From positions 1-64,000 of the forward strand of contig NZ_PJRO01000020.1 of assembly GCF_002858745.1 (NCBI RefSeq): a stretch of 64,000 bases of DNA, written 5' to 3'. The stretch is from Mesorhizobium loti. Lineage in GTDB: Bacteria; Pseudomonadota; Alphaproteobacteria; Rhizobiales; Rhizobiaceae. Shown in pieces: positions 7,939 to 15,497 of the stretch; within the stretch, counting starts at the first letter, position 1; every line of letters begins with the position of its first letter. The notes beneath the pieces are model-generated. The model ran no database searches. It saw only the letters and a list, made by a program, of their open reading frames with translations, and was not told the DNA's origin. Made by a program: the position numbers and the translations under genes.

Positions 7939-8388
7939 TTGGCCACGTTGCATCTGATGGTTGGACTGCCGGGTTCCGGCAAGACGACGCGAGCGAAAGA
8001 GATGGAAGAGGCATTGCCGGCCGTTCGGCTGACGCCGGACGAATGGCACACTCGCCTTTTCGGTCAGGACCTCGATCATCCACAGCACGATATGAGGCAT
8101 GATGCGATAGAAGCGCTGCTTTGGGAGCTGGCCGAGCGTATTCTCGCGCAGGGTGTCGACGTGATTTTGGACTTTGGCTTCTGGTCGAGGTCCGAACGAG
8201 ACGACTTTCGCAGGCGGGCCGCGCAGCTGGGGGCCAGCACTGTCCTTCACTACCAGCCGACGAGGTTGGAAGAGATTTTAGTTCGGCTCGCCACCCGGAA
8301 TACGGCCGACACATTCCGCGTCTCTGATGAGATGATCTCGAGATGGTCCCAGATGTTTGAGCCTCCCACGGATGATGAGCAAGGCTGA
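7939..8388 (+). CDS. Small P-loop ATPase/kinase (AAA_33 type)
   Basis: A 149-residue soluble protein with a Walker A motif at the very N-terminus (MVGLPGSGKTT, about residues 7-17). A probable lid and catalytic segment follow (RLTPDEWHTRLFG), and then a Walker-B-like hydrophobic strand with acidic end (VDVILDFGFW). This is the layout of small zeta-toxin/polynucleotide-kinase-like P-loop proteins of unknown substrate that occur singly in many rhizobia. The TTG start is chosen because GCGGAAGG lies 8 nt upstream; an in-frame ATG six codons later would leave Walker A right at the start. It sits between the two halves of the ectoine locus but shows no link to ectoine chemistry, and may be a passenger gene. 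Confidence 0.7.
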   Translation: MATLHLMVGLPGSGKTTRAKEMEEALPAVRLTPDEWHTRLFGQDLDHPQHDMRHDAIEALLWELAERILAQGVDVILDFGFWSRSERDDFRRRAAQLGASTVLHYQPTRLEEILVRLATRNTADTFRVSDEMISRWSQMFEPPTDDEQG

Positions 8389-8450
8389 ATAGCTGGCCCT
8401 CGCTCAGAGGCGGCTCCTGCGTCGGGAATTGCGTAAAAACAAAGGGTTAG

Positions 8451-8477
8451 GACGTTTCCGCAAGCGGAAATGCTCTA
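8451..8477. repeat. Short palindromic element between convergent genes (REP-like, possible bidirectional terminator)
   Basis: TTTCCGC and GCGGAAA form a tight hairpin, and the flanking bases read TAGAGCATTTCCG on the minus strand. The asnC stop codon is built into this element. A relative with AGAGCGTTTCCG and CGGAAACGCTC arms occurs at 53004-53040. Such gene-end palindromes are common in rhizobial genomes. Here it may end transcription from both sides. Confidence 0.55.
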
Positions 8478-8963
8478 GTTGCCCGCAAGCAGCTCCGGTA
8501 GCGGCAGCACGGCCTCGTCTTTCACCGTCTTGATGACGATGTAGGTGAAGTAGCGGTCGATGCCGAGCTCGCGTTCCAGCAGTGCATCGACCAGGCGCTG
8601 ATAGGCGTCGATGTCGGAGGTCATCACCTTCAGTAGATAGTCGACGCCGCCACCCACCGACCAGCAGGCGACGATCTCCGGAATGTCGCGGACGGCGCGC
8701 TCGAAGCGCTCGAAGTCGGCCTGCCTGTGCGCGCCCAGCGTCACTTCCATCAGCACCGTGGCAATGGGGGCGATGGCGCGCATGGCGATCCGTGCATGGT
8801 AGCCCGAGACGATGCCGGCCTTTTCCAGCTTCGCCAGCCGCATCCAGCAGGGCGTCGCCGACAATCCCACCTGCTCGGCCAGCGCCAGCTTGGTGATGCG
8901 CCCGTCGCGCTGGATGGCGTCAAGGATCTTGAGATCGATCGCGTCGAGTTTCAGTCCGGTCAT
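8475..8963 (-). CDS. Lrp/AsnC-family transcriptional regulator of the ectoine locus
   Basis: A 162-residue feast/famine regulator. An N-terminal helix-turn-helix domain (LDAIDLKILDAIQRDGRIT, then LAEQVGLSATPCWMRLAKLE) is followed by a C-terminal RAM ligand-binding domain. The latter contains IVACWSVGGGVDYLLKV and ends IVIKTVKDEAVLPL. The start is set at the internal ATG giving MTGLKLDAIDLK, matching the usual N-terminus; a start 10 codons upstream would fall inside the CATGCA palindrome. An asnC gene is a regular companion of ectoine-degradation clusters (asnC in rhizobia and Ruegeria, doeX in Halomonas), and here it diverges from enuR across about 84 bases. It probably responds to ectoine intermediates or amino acids. 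Confidence 0.85.
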   Translation of the reverse strand: MTGLKLDAIDLKILDAIQRDGRITKLALAEQVGLSATPCWMRLAKLEKAGIVSGYHARIAMRAIAPIATVLMEVTLGAHRQADFERFERAVRDIPEIVACWSVGGGVDYLLKVMTSDIDAYQRLVDALLERELGIDRYFTYIVIKTVKDEAVLPLPELLAGN

Positions 8964-8990
8964 ATTGGTCGCTTTTCCTGTCGCCAACAC

Positions 8991-9022
8991 CATGCAGGTG
9001 CATGATTCCGATTGTCAATTGC
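8991..9022. promoter_or_regulatory. Divergent asnC/enuR control region
   Basis: The short gap holds a perfect inverted repeat CATGCA-N2-TGCATG (8991-9004) and, 9 nt on, TGTCAATTGC (9013-9022). The latter is the reverse complement of GCAATTGACA, found at 10536-10545 in front of ehuA. TTGACA within this box could serve as a -35 element reading toward asnC. Binding by EnuR or by AsnC itself is plausible. Confidence 0.5.
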
Positions 9023-9047
9023 ACTGATTTCGATCTCTAATGAAGTC

Positions 9048-10433
9048 ATGACATTGTGGCGTCCTGATCCGGCGTTGATCCGCCGTCCTGCCTATCTATC
9101 GTTGGCCGACCAGTTCGCGCGCGCCATCCATGATGGCCGGCTGGCGAATGGCGAACGCCTGCCGACGCATCGGGCGCTGGCGGACGACCTCAAATTGTCG
9201 GTGCAGACGGTCAGCCGTGCCTATGAGGAATTGATCCGGCGTGGGCTCATCTCGGGAGAGATCGGCCGCGGCAGCTTCGTGCAGACGCAGCGCCGGGAGC
9301 CGGATCCGCCCTATCTGCCCGAGCGGCCGGGCGAGGTGATCGACCTGTCGATCCTGAAACCGGTCTGTGAGCCGATGCATCTGGAGAAGCTGAAGCAGGC
9401 GCTCGGCTGGCTGGCCGAGGCACTGCCGGCAAGCTCTGCGCTGTCGTTCCGGCCGAACATGGTGTTCCCGCGTCACCGCGCCGTGGCGGTGGAATGGCTG
9501 AAACTATGCGGTCTGGAGGTATCGCCGGAGAACATCACCCTGACAAACGGGGCGACCGCCGGCATGACGGTGGCGCTGATGAGCGTGGCGCCGCCCGGCT
9601 CCACCGTGGTGACTGAGGCGATCGGCCATCACACGCTGGTGCCGCTGGCGCGCTATCTCGGCTTCCACCTGGAAGGCCTGCCGATCGACGATCATGGCAT
9701 CGTGCCCGAGGCGCTCGACCAGGCCTGCCAACTTTCCGACATCCGTGCCGTCTTCGTGCAGCCTTCGGTCATCAACCCGACCGCGACCTTGATGGGCGGC
9801 ATCCGGCGTTCGCAGATCGCCGAGGTGGCGCGCAAGCACGACATCGCCATCATCGAAAACGATGTGCTAGGCCCGTTGCTGGAGGATCGCCCGCCGCCAG
9901 TCGCCTATTTCGCACCGGAGCGTACGCTCTACGTCACCTCGTTCTCCAAGATCACCGTGCCCGGCCTGCGCATCGGCTACCTGGCCGCGCCGGACCGTTA
10001 TGTGGCGGCGGTGGCCAACCGGCACCTGGTGTCGAACTGGATGGCGACACCGCTGGTGGCCGAGATCGCCAGCAAATGGGTGACGGACGGCACCGCCATG
10101 GAACTGGTGCGCTGGCAGCGCGCCGCCGTGCGCCGGCGCCATGACATTGCTGCGGAAACCCTGGCCGGAGTGAAATTCCACGCCCATGCCGACGGACTGC
10201 ACCTGTGGCTGCCGCTGCCGGAGGACCGGGCGGAAGAGGGGTTCGTGGCTCAGGCGCGGCTGCAGGGCGTGGCGATCGCGCCCGGCGCATCCTTCCGTAT
10301 TTCCGAATCCCCCTGGCATCCGGCCGTGCGCATCTCGATCGGATCGACCACCGAGAGCGAGTTGCGCACCGGCCTCGGCGTCGTCACGCGCCTGCTGCTC
10401 GGCGACCCTGAACATCTCCTGCTGGCGATCTAG
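9048..10433 (+). CDS. enuR: MocR/GntR-type regulator of ectoine catabolism
   Basis: A 461-residue chimeric regulator. A winged-helix GntR DNA-binding domain (about residues 10-80, with RLPTHRALADDLKLSVQTVSRAYEEL) is fused to a fold-type I aminotransferase-like domain that binds PLP but acts as a sensor. The PLP-anchoring Lys is at about 301 in VTSFSKITVPGLRIGY, essentially the position reported for EnuR of Ruegeria pomeroyi (Lys302). EnuR represses ectoine-use genes until alpha-acetyl-diaminobutyrate or diaminobutyrate reacts with PLP. I use the ATG at VMTLWRPDP; an upstream in-frame start adds 12 residues unlike the family. It precedes the ehu-eut operon in the same direction, separated by a hairpin and a promoter-like region. 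Confidence 0.88.
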   Translation: MTLWRPDPALIRRPAYLSLADQFARAIHDGRLANGERLPTHRALADDLKLSVQTVSRAYEELIRRGLISGEIGRGSFVQTQRREPDPPYLPERPGEVIDLSILKPVCEPMHLEKLKQALGWLAEALPASSALSFRPNMVFPRHRAVAVEWLKLCGLEVSPENITLTNGATAGMTVALMSVAPPGSTVVTEAIGHHTLVPLARYLGFHLEGLPIDDHGIVPEALDQACQLSDIRAVFVQPSVINPTATLMGGIRRSQIAEVARKHDIAIIENDVLGPLLEDRPPPVAYFAPERTLYVTSFSKITVPGLRIGYLAAPDRYVAAVANRHLVSNWMATPLVAEIASKWVTDGTAMELVRWQRAAVRRRHDIAAETLAGVKFHAHADGLHLWLPLPEDRAEEGFVAQARLQGVAIAPGASFRISESPWHPAVRISIGSTTESELRTGLGVVTRLLLGDPEHLLLAI

Positions 10434-10460
10434 ACTTTCAGAACAAGATCCTGTGACGAG

Positions 10461-10483
10461 CCAGGGCCTCTCTGAGGCCCTGG
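10461..10483 (+). terminator. Strong hairpin after enuR
   Basis: CCAGGGCCTC, a TCT loop and GAGGCCCTGG form a perfect 10-bp GC-rich stem 27 nt past the enuR stop. No clear T-tract follows. It could act as a terminator or attenuator that separates enuR from the transporter operon. Confidence 0.6.
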
Positions 10484-10514
10484 GCTTCCGCTCATGATCT
10501 GTGCGAATTGGAAA

Positions 10515-10548
10515 AATTGTCATGAGATTATTTTGGCAATTGACATGA
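10515..10548 (+). promoter_or_regulatory. ehuA promoter region with direct repeats (candidate EnuR operator)
   Basis: Two near-identical 11-mers in the same orientation, AATTGTCATGA (10515-10525) and AATTGACATGA (10538-10548), are spaced 23 bases start to start in a strikingly AT-rich stretch. The second overlaps TTGACA at 10540-10545, a consensus -35 hexamer. MocR-family regulators typically bind direct repeats, which fits EnuR control of the operon. No clear -10 hexamer is visible. Confidence 0.55.
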
Positions 10549-10604
10549 TTTTGTTGCTTCCCCATCGTTAGGAGATCAGAGTTCTCCAGCACGGGGATAG
10601 ACGA

Positions 10605-11390
10605 TTGGCCGCGCCCATCATCAAGATCGACGCGATTTCGAAGAGCTTCGGCGCCTTCAAGGTACTGGACGGGCTCTCGATGCAGGTAATGCCCGGTGAG
10701 AAGCTGGCGCTGATCGGTCCGTCAGGCTCGGGCAAGACCACGATCCTGCGCATCCTGATGACGCTGGAGCGCATCGATGGCGGCCACATCGAGGTGGAGG
10801 GCGAACAACTCTACCACATGCAGCGCGAGGGTGCCCTGGTGCCGGCCAGTGAACGGCATCTCACCAGGATGCGCCAGAAGATCGGCATGGTCTTCCAGCT
10901 CTTCAACCTGTTTCCGCACAAATGCGTGCTCGACAACATCACCCTTGCGCCGATGCTGACCAAGGGAATGGCGCGCGCAGCTGCCGAGAAGCGGGCGATG
11001 GAACTGCTCGACATGGTTGGTCTTGCCGACAAGGCCAAGGCGATGCCGGCGCAGCTTTCAGGCGGTCAGAAGCAGCGCGTGGCGATCGCCCGCGCGCTGG
11101 CTCTGTCGCCGAAGATCATGCTCTTCGACGAGGTTACGTCGGCGCTCGACCCTGAACTGGTCGACGAGGTGCTGAATGTCATGCGCAAGCTCGCTGCCGA
11201 GACCGATATGACCATGCTGCTGGTCACGCACGAGATGGGTTTTGCCCACGATTTCGCAGATCGGGTGCTGTTCTTCGACCGCGGCAAGATCGTGGAAGAA
11301 GGCAAGCCAGACGACATTTTCCGCCATCCCAAGCAGGAACGCACGCAGAGCTTCCTGAAGAAGATCATAGCGGCGGGACATCGTGTCTGA
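10605..11390 (+). CDS. ehuA: Ectoine/hydroxyectoine ABC importer, ATP-binding subunit
   Basis: A 261-residue polar-amino-acid-type ABC ATPase. Walker A is GPSGSGKTT near residue 38, the Q-loop is FQLFNLFPH, the signature is LSGGQKQRVAIARAL near 150, Walker B is IMLFDEVTSALDPE, and the H-loop is VTHEM. It would form the cytoplasmic motor of the EhuABCD importer. The start is TTG with GGGGA 8 nt upstream; no better ATG exists before the first beta-strand. It is the first gene of a nine-gene operon in the same order as the S. meliloti ehu-eut operon, whose products import and consume ectoines both as osmoprotectants and as nutrients. Confidence 0.9.
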   Translation: MAAPIIKIDAISKSFGAFKVLDGLSMQVMPGEKLALIGPSGSGKTTILRILMTLERIDGGHIEVEGEQLYHMQREGALVPASERHLTRMRQKIGMVFQLFNLFPHKCVLDNITLAPMLTKGMARAAAEKRAMELLDMVGLADKAKAMPAQLSGGQKQRVAIARALALSPKIMLFDEVTSALDPELVDEVLNVMRKLAAETDMTMLLVTHEMGFAHDFADRVLFFDRGKIVEEGKPDDIFRHPKQERTQSFLKKIIAAGHRV

Positions 11391-11471
11391 CCGCAGGCGG
11401 AAAGTGAATGGTTGCCGCGCAGGCGGCATCACGACCACCAAGAAAAACCGAAAAACATGGAGCTGGGAACA

Positions 11472-12323
11472 ATGAGGAAATTCGCAACCACGGCAGCCGT
11501 CGCCGGCTTCGCGCTGGGTATTTTGGCCACCACCACCACTGGCAGCCTGGCCGATGACAGCAAGCTCGAGCAGCTGAAAAGCCAGGGTTTTGCCCGTCTC
11601 GCCATCGCCAACGAACCACCCTATACGGCGGTTGCGGCCGACGGCAAGGTTTCGGGCGCCGCCCCCGACGTCGCGCGGGAGATCTTCAAGCGGCTCGGCG
11701 TTGCCGATGTTGCCGCCTCGATCTCCGAATATGGCGCGATGATCCCGGGCCTGCAGGCTGGGCGTTTCGACGTTGTGACCGCGGGCCTGTTCATGAAGCC
11801 AGAGCGCTGCGCCGCCGTCGCCTATTCGGAGCCGGTACTGTGCGATGCCGAGGCGATGCTGGTGAAGAAGGGCAATCCCAAGGGCTTCAAGAGCTATGAG
11901 GATGTCGCTAAGGACACCGCCGCCACCATCGGCGCGCCGGGTGGCGGCACCGAGGAGAAGCTGGCGCTGAACGCCGGTGTGCCGCGCGAGCGTGTCATCG
12001 TGGTTCCGGATGGCCAGAGCGGCATCAAGATGCTGCAGGACGGCCGCATCGACGCCTATTCGCTGCCCGTGCTTTCCATCAACGACCTGATGAAGAAGGC
12101 CAACGATCCGAACCTCGAGGTCATCGCGCCGGTGCAGGGTGCGCCCGTCTATTGCGATGGCGCAGCCTTCAACAAGAAGGACACCGCACTACGCGATGCC
12201 TTCGATGTCGAACTGGCGAAGATGAAGGAGTCCGGTGAGTTCGCCAAGATCATCGAGCCCTACGGCTTCTCGGCCAAGGCAGCGCTCTCGACGACGCGCG
12301 ACAAGCTCTGCGCAGCCAAGTGA
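11472..12323 (+). CDS. ehuB: Ectoine/hydroxyectoine-binding periplasmic protein
   Basis: A 283-residue solute-binding protein of the polar-amino-acid family (SBP_bac_3). A signal peptide covers about residues 1-28, with cleavage near LADDSKLEQ. The first lobe starts FARLAIANEPPYTAVAADGK, and the hinge and ligand region contain GAMIPGLQAGRFDVVTAGLF. EhuB binds ectoine and 5-hydroxyectoine and delivers them to EhuC/EhuD. The start is the ATG of MRKFATTAAV after GGGAACA, not the longer frame that begins in the intergenic region. A stable hairpin just after the stop may raise its level relative to the permeases. Confidence 0.9.
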   Translation: MRKFATTAAVAGFALGILATTTTGSLADDSKLEQLKSQGFARLAIANEPPYTAVAADGKVSGAAPDVAREIFKRLGVADVAASISEYGAMIPGLQAGRFDVVTAGLFMKPERCAAVAYSEPVLCDAEAMLVKKGNPKGFKSYEDVAKDTAATIGAPGGGTEEKLALNAGVPRERVIVVPDGQSGIKMLQDGRIDAYSLPVLSINDLMKKANDPNLEVIAPVQGAPVYCDGAAFNKKDTALRDAFDVELAKMKESGEFAKIIEPYGFSAKAALSTTRDKLCAAK

Positions 12324-12335
12324 GATCTGCTGCGC

Positions 12336-12365
12336 GTCCTTCTCCCCATTCACGGGGAGAAGGAC
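12336..12365 (+). promoter_or_regulatory. Intra-operon hairpin between ehuB and ehuC
   Basis: GTCCTTCTCCCC, an ATTCAC loop and GGGGAGAAGGAC form a perfect 12-bp stem in the 76-nt gap. Arms of this CTCCCC/GGGGAG type are a frequent rhizobial interspersed palindrome. In this position it could stabilise upstream mRNA ends or partly terminate transcription, giving more binding protein than permease. Confidence 0.65.
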
Positions 12366-12399
12366 GTGGCCGCCCCGTTTTCGTCAACCGGAAGACCCT

Positions 12400-13059
12400 A
12401 TGATCGACTGGTCCGGATATCTCGACCTGATTTTGCAAGGAGCGCTGGTCACCATCAAGCTGACGCTGATGGGATCCGTGCTGGCGCTCATCATGGCGTT
12501 CCTGGCCGGGCTCGGTCGGCTGTCGCGTTTCTTCGCGGTGCGCGCGCTGGCCACGATCTATATCGAGTTCTTTCGTGGCACCTCGATTTTCGTGCAGCTG
12601 TTCTGGGCCTATTTCGTCCTGCCTTTGCTGGGTTTCGAGCTGACGCCGCTGCAGGCGGGCGTGCTGGCGCTTGGCCTCAATGTCGGCGCCTATGCGGCCG
12701 AGGTCGTCCGTGGCGCGGTGCAGTCGATCGGCAAGGAACAGTATGAAGCCTGCACGGCGCTCAATCTCGGCCGCTGGCAAGGCATGCGCCACGTCATCCT
12801 GCCGCAGGCGTTCCTGACGATGTTGCCGACTTTCGGCAACAACGCCATCGAATTGCTGAAGGCCACCTCGGTGGTGTCGTTGATCTCGCTGGCCGACCTG
12901 ACGTTCCAGGCACAGGTGGTCCGCGCCCAGACCGGCAACACACTGGTGCCGTTTGCCACCATCCTCGTCATCTATTTCGCGTTAGCGATGCTGATCTCGT
13001 GGGGCACGCGCAGCCTGGAGCGCCGCCTGTCGCGTGGTCTCGACGGAGTGCGCGTCTGA
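12400..13059 (+). CDS. ehuC: Ectoine/hydroxyectoine ABC importer, permease EhuC
   Basis: A 219-residue inner-membrane permease of the HisMQ type with about five transmembrane segments. The N-terminus IDWSGYLDLILQGALVTIKLT and the cytoplasmic EAA loop (EACTALNLGRWQGMRHVILPQA, about residues 120-140) are characteristic; the loop docks onto EhuA. It pairs with EhuD. The start is the ATG following AGACCCT; the longer open frame upstream overlaps the end of ehuB and has no homology. The stop overlaps the next ATG as TGATG. Confidence 0.88.
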   Translation: MIDWSGYLDLILQGALVTIKLTLMGSVLALIMAFLAGLGRLSRFFAVRALATIYIEFFRGTSIFVQLFWAYFVLPLLGFELTPLQAGVLALGLNVGAYAAEVVRGAVQSIGKEQYEACTALNLGRWQGMRHVILPQAFLTMLPTFGNNAIELLKATSVVSLISLADLTFQAQVVRAQTGNTLVPFATILVIYFALAMLISWGTRSLERRLSRGLDGVRV

Positions 13060-13076
13060 TGGAATGGGCCAAATAA
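13059..13076 (+). other. Five-codon mini-ORF linking ehuC to ehuD (tandem duplication)
   Basis: The ehuC stop and an ATG share TGATG. This ATG opens a frame encoding only MEWAK, whose TAA shares TAATG with the ehuD start. The first ten bases, ATGGAATGGG, repeat exactly at the ehuD start 17 nt later, so the mini-ORF looks like a tandem duplication of the ehuD start region. It could couple translation of the two permeases by termination and re-initiation. Confidence 0.55.
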
Positions 13077-13735
13077 TGGAATGGGATTGGGCCTTCGTCC
13101 GCGAAATCATGCCGACCCTCCTCGAGGGGGTGAAGATCACCATCCTGGCAACCATTCTGGGTTCGGCGCTGGCAGCCGTTTTGGGGCTCGGCATCGCGCT
13201 TCTGCGGCGTTCTCCAAACCGCATCGTCTCGCGCACGGTCGGTTTCCTCGCCGAATTCATTCGCGGCACGCCGCTTCTCGTCCAGCTCTACTTCATCTTC
13301 TACGTGCTGCCGGACTTCGGCCTGTTGCTGCCGCCGCTGACGGCGGGCGTCATCGGACTCGGCCTGCACTACGGCACCTATGCCGCCGAGGTCTACCGCG
13401 CCGGCATCGACAACGTGCCGCGCGGGCAATGGGAGGCGGCCAAGGCCTGCAATCTCAGCGCCGGCCAGACCTGGACACACATCATCCTGCCGCAGGCGCT
13501 GCCGCCGATGATCCCGGCACTCGCCAACTATTTCATCGCCATGTTCAAGGAAACGCCGCTGCTTTCAGCCATCACCGTGCTGGAATTGATGAACCAGGCC
13601 AAAAGCGTCGCCAACACCTATTACCGCTACATCGAGCCGATAACGCTGGTCGGTGCCTTCTTCCTGGTCATCAGCCTGTTCTCCGTGGTGCTGCTCCGCT
13701 GGCTCGAACGGCGCTATGGCAAGGTGGAGAGATGA
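13076..13735 (+). CDS. ehuD: Ectoine/hydroxyectoine ABC importer, permease EhuD
   Basis: A 219-residue HisMQ-type membrane permease. It begins MEWDWAFVREIMPTLLEGVK, and its EAA-type loop is WEAAKACNLSAGQTWTHIILPQ near residues 122-143. With EhuC it forms the translocation pore. An in-frame ATG four codons upstream (MGQIMEW) is possible, but the chosen start matches the N-terminus known for the family and lies at the end of a mini-ORF. The stop overlaps eutA, so translational coupling into the catabolic genes is likely. Confidence 0.88.
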   Translation: MEWDWAFVREIMPTLLEGVKITILATILGSALAAVLGLGIALLRRSPNRIVSRTVGFLAEFIRGTPLLVQLYFIFYVLPDFGLLLPPLTAGVIGLGLHYGTYAAEVYRAGIDNVPRGQWEAAKACNLSAGQTWTHIILPQALPPMIPALANYFIAMFKETPLLSAITVLELMNQAKSVANTYYRYIEPITLVGAFFLVISLFSVVLLRWLERRYGKVER

Positions 13736-14511
13736 GCATGTCACCTGACATCCGCCTGTATCTGGAGCGTCCGGCACTCGATCCGCGTCCGCTGAAAAAG
13801 CGCGTCGGCCTGATCATCCTGGCGACGGATCACACCACCGAGCCGGACTACCAGCGCATGGTGGCGAGCGAGCGCATCGGCGTCTACGTCGCGCGCGTCG
13901 CCTATGCCAATCCGACCACGCCGGAAAACCTGCGCAAGATGCAGCCGGCCTTGACCGAGGCGGCCGCCCTCATCCTGCCGGATGAGAAGCTCGATGCCAT
14001 CTGCTATTCCTGCACTTCGGCTTCGGTGGTCATCGGGGATGCCGATATCGAGGCAGCCGTGCAGGCCGCCAAGCCCGGCGCGACTGTGGTGACGCCGCCG
14101 ATGGCCGCCATGCGGGGCCTCAGGACGCTGGGCGCCAGCACGATCAGCGTGCTCACGCCCTACACGGTCGAGACCAGCCGGCCGATGGCGGATTATTTTG
14201 TCCGCCACGGTTTCAACATCGCGTCCTTCACCTGCCTCGGCTTCGACGACGACCGCGAGATGGCGCGTATCGCGCCTTCGAGCCTGGTCGATCTGGCGCG
14301 CCAGGCCATGCATGCCGATGCGGATGCGCTGTTCGTATCGTGTACGGCGCTGCGTTCGGCGCTGGCAGTCGTGGCGATCGAAGAGGCCATTGGTCGCCCC
14401 GTCGTCACCTCCAACCAGGCGACCGCCTGGAATTGCCTGAGGCTCTGTGGTGACGACAGCGCCCACCCCGAATGGGGCCGGTTGATGACCAGCCCATTGC
14501 CGCGCAGCTGA
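13732..14511 (+). CDS. eutA: Asp/Glu racemase-superfamily protein EutA (hydroxyectoine utilisation)
   Basis: A 259-residue member of the maleate isomerase/aspartate-glutamate racemase superfamily. Two catalytic-type cysteines are visible: CYSCTSASVVIGD at about residues 87-99 and FVSCTALRS near 202-210. With EutB and EutC it is thought to convert 5-hydroxyectoine to ectoine before ring opening, although the chemistry is not settled. The ATG overlaps the ehuD stop (ATGA). A second ATG two codons on is an alternative start. Confidence 0.85.
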   Translation: MSMSPDIRLYLERPALDPRPLKKRVGLIILATDHTTEPDYQRMVASERIGVYVARVAYANPTTPENLRKMQPALTEAAALILPDEKLDAICYSCTSASVVIGDADIEAAVQAAKPGATVVTPPMAAMRGLRTLGASTISVLTPYTVETSRPMADYFVRHGFNIASFTCLGFDDDREMARIAPSSLVDLARQAMHADADALFVSCTALRSALAVVAIEEAIGRPVVTSNQATAWNCLRLCGDDSAHPEWGRLMTSPLPRS

Positions 14512-14516
14512 CAGCC

Positions 14517-15497
14517 ATGGATACAGTCACCTTCCAGCATATCCTGGTCGCGCGCGACCGCATCGTAGGAAAGATCGCCGCAACCCCCGTCGTGGTTTCG
14601 ACCAGCCTGTCTGAGCGCCTCGGCGTCCCGGTTTACCTCAAGCTCGAGCATCGCCAGACGACCGGCAGCTTCAAGCTGCGCGGCGCCTCCAATGCGATCG
14701 CGTGGCTCGACGCCGAAGACAGGAAACGCGGCGTCGTCGCCGCCTCGACCGGCAATCACGGCCGCGCGCTCAGCTTTGCCGCGCGGCTTGAAGGCATGCG
14801 CGCCGTCATCTGCATGTCGAAGCTGGTTCCGGCCAACAAGGTCGAAGAGATCCGCCGTCTCGGCGCCGAGATCCGCATCGTCGGCAACAGCCAGGACGAT
14901 GCCCAGGTCGAGGTCGACCGGCTGGTGGCGAAGGAAGGGCTGGTCATGGTGCCTCCCTTCGATCATCCGGCGGTAATTGCCGGGCAGGGCACACTCGGGC
15001 TTGAGATCGTCAGCGCCGTTGCCGATGTCGCAACGGTGCTGGTGCCGTTGTCTGGAGGCGGGCTGGCTGCCGGCGTCGCGGCGGCGGTGAAAGGCATGAG
15101 GCCGGACACGAAAGTCATCGGTATTTCGATGCAGCGCGGCGCGGCCATGAAAGCCAGTCTCGATGCCGGACGGCCGGTACAGGTCGAGGAAGTGCCGACT
15201 TTGGCGGACTCGCTCGGCGGCGGCATTGGCCTGGACAACCGGCTGACCTTTTCGATGTGCCGCGATCTGCTCGATGATGTCGTGCTGCTGTCCGAGGCGG
15301 AAATCGCTGCCGGCATTACCCACGCCTACGGCCAGGAGCGCGAGATCGTCGAGGGTGCCGGCGCGGTCGGTATTGCGGCGTTGCTGGCCGGCAAGGTCAA
15401 GCCGCATGGCCCGGTCGTGCTGCTGCTCTCCGGCCGCAATATCGACATGGGCCGGCATCGCGACATCGTGTGTGGGAAAGGGGAGCTGGCGGCATGA
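14517..15497 (+). CDS. eutB: PLP-dependent threonine-dehydratase-like protein EutB
   Basis: A 326-residue fold-type II PLP enzyme related to threonine dehydratase. The Schiff-base Lys is in TTGSFKLRGASNA (about residue 53), the substrate-binding loop is ASTGNHGRA, and the glycine-rich phosphate loop is LSGGGLAAG. Regulatory ACT domains are absent, consistent with a catabolic dehydratase. In hydroxyectoine breakdown it may remove the hydroxyl group as water. Context among eutA and eutC, and an ATGA overlap with eutC, argue against a housekeeping threonine deaminase. Confidence 0.86.
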   Translation: MDTVTFQHILVARDRIVGKIAATPVVVSTSLSERLGVPVYLKLEHRQTTGSFKLRGASNAIAWLDAEDRKRGVVAASTGNHGRALSFAARLEGMRAVICMSKLVPANKVEEIRRLGAEIRIVGNSQDDAQVEVDRLVAKEGLVMVPPFDHPAVIAGQGTLGLEIVSAVADVATVLVPLSGGGLAAGVAAAVKGMRPDTKVIGISMQRGAAMKASLDAGRPVQVEEVPTLADSLGGGIGLDNRLTFSMCRDLLDDVVLLSEAEIAAGITHAYGQEREIVEGAGAVGIAALLAGKVKPHGPVVLLLSGRNIDMGRHRDIVCGKGELAA

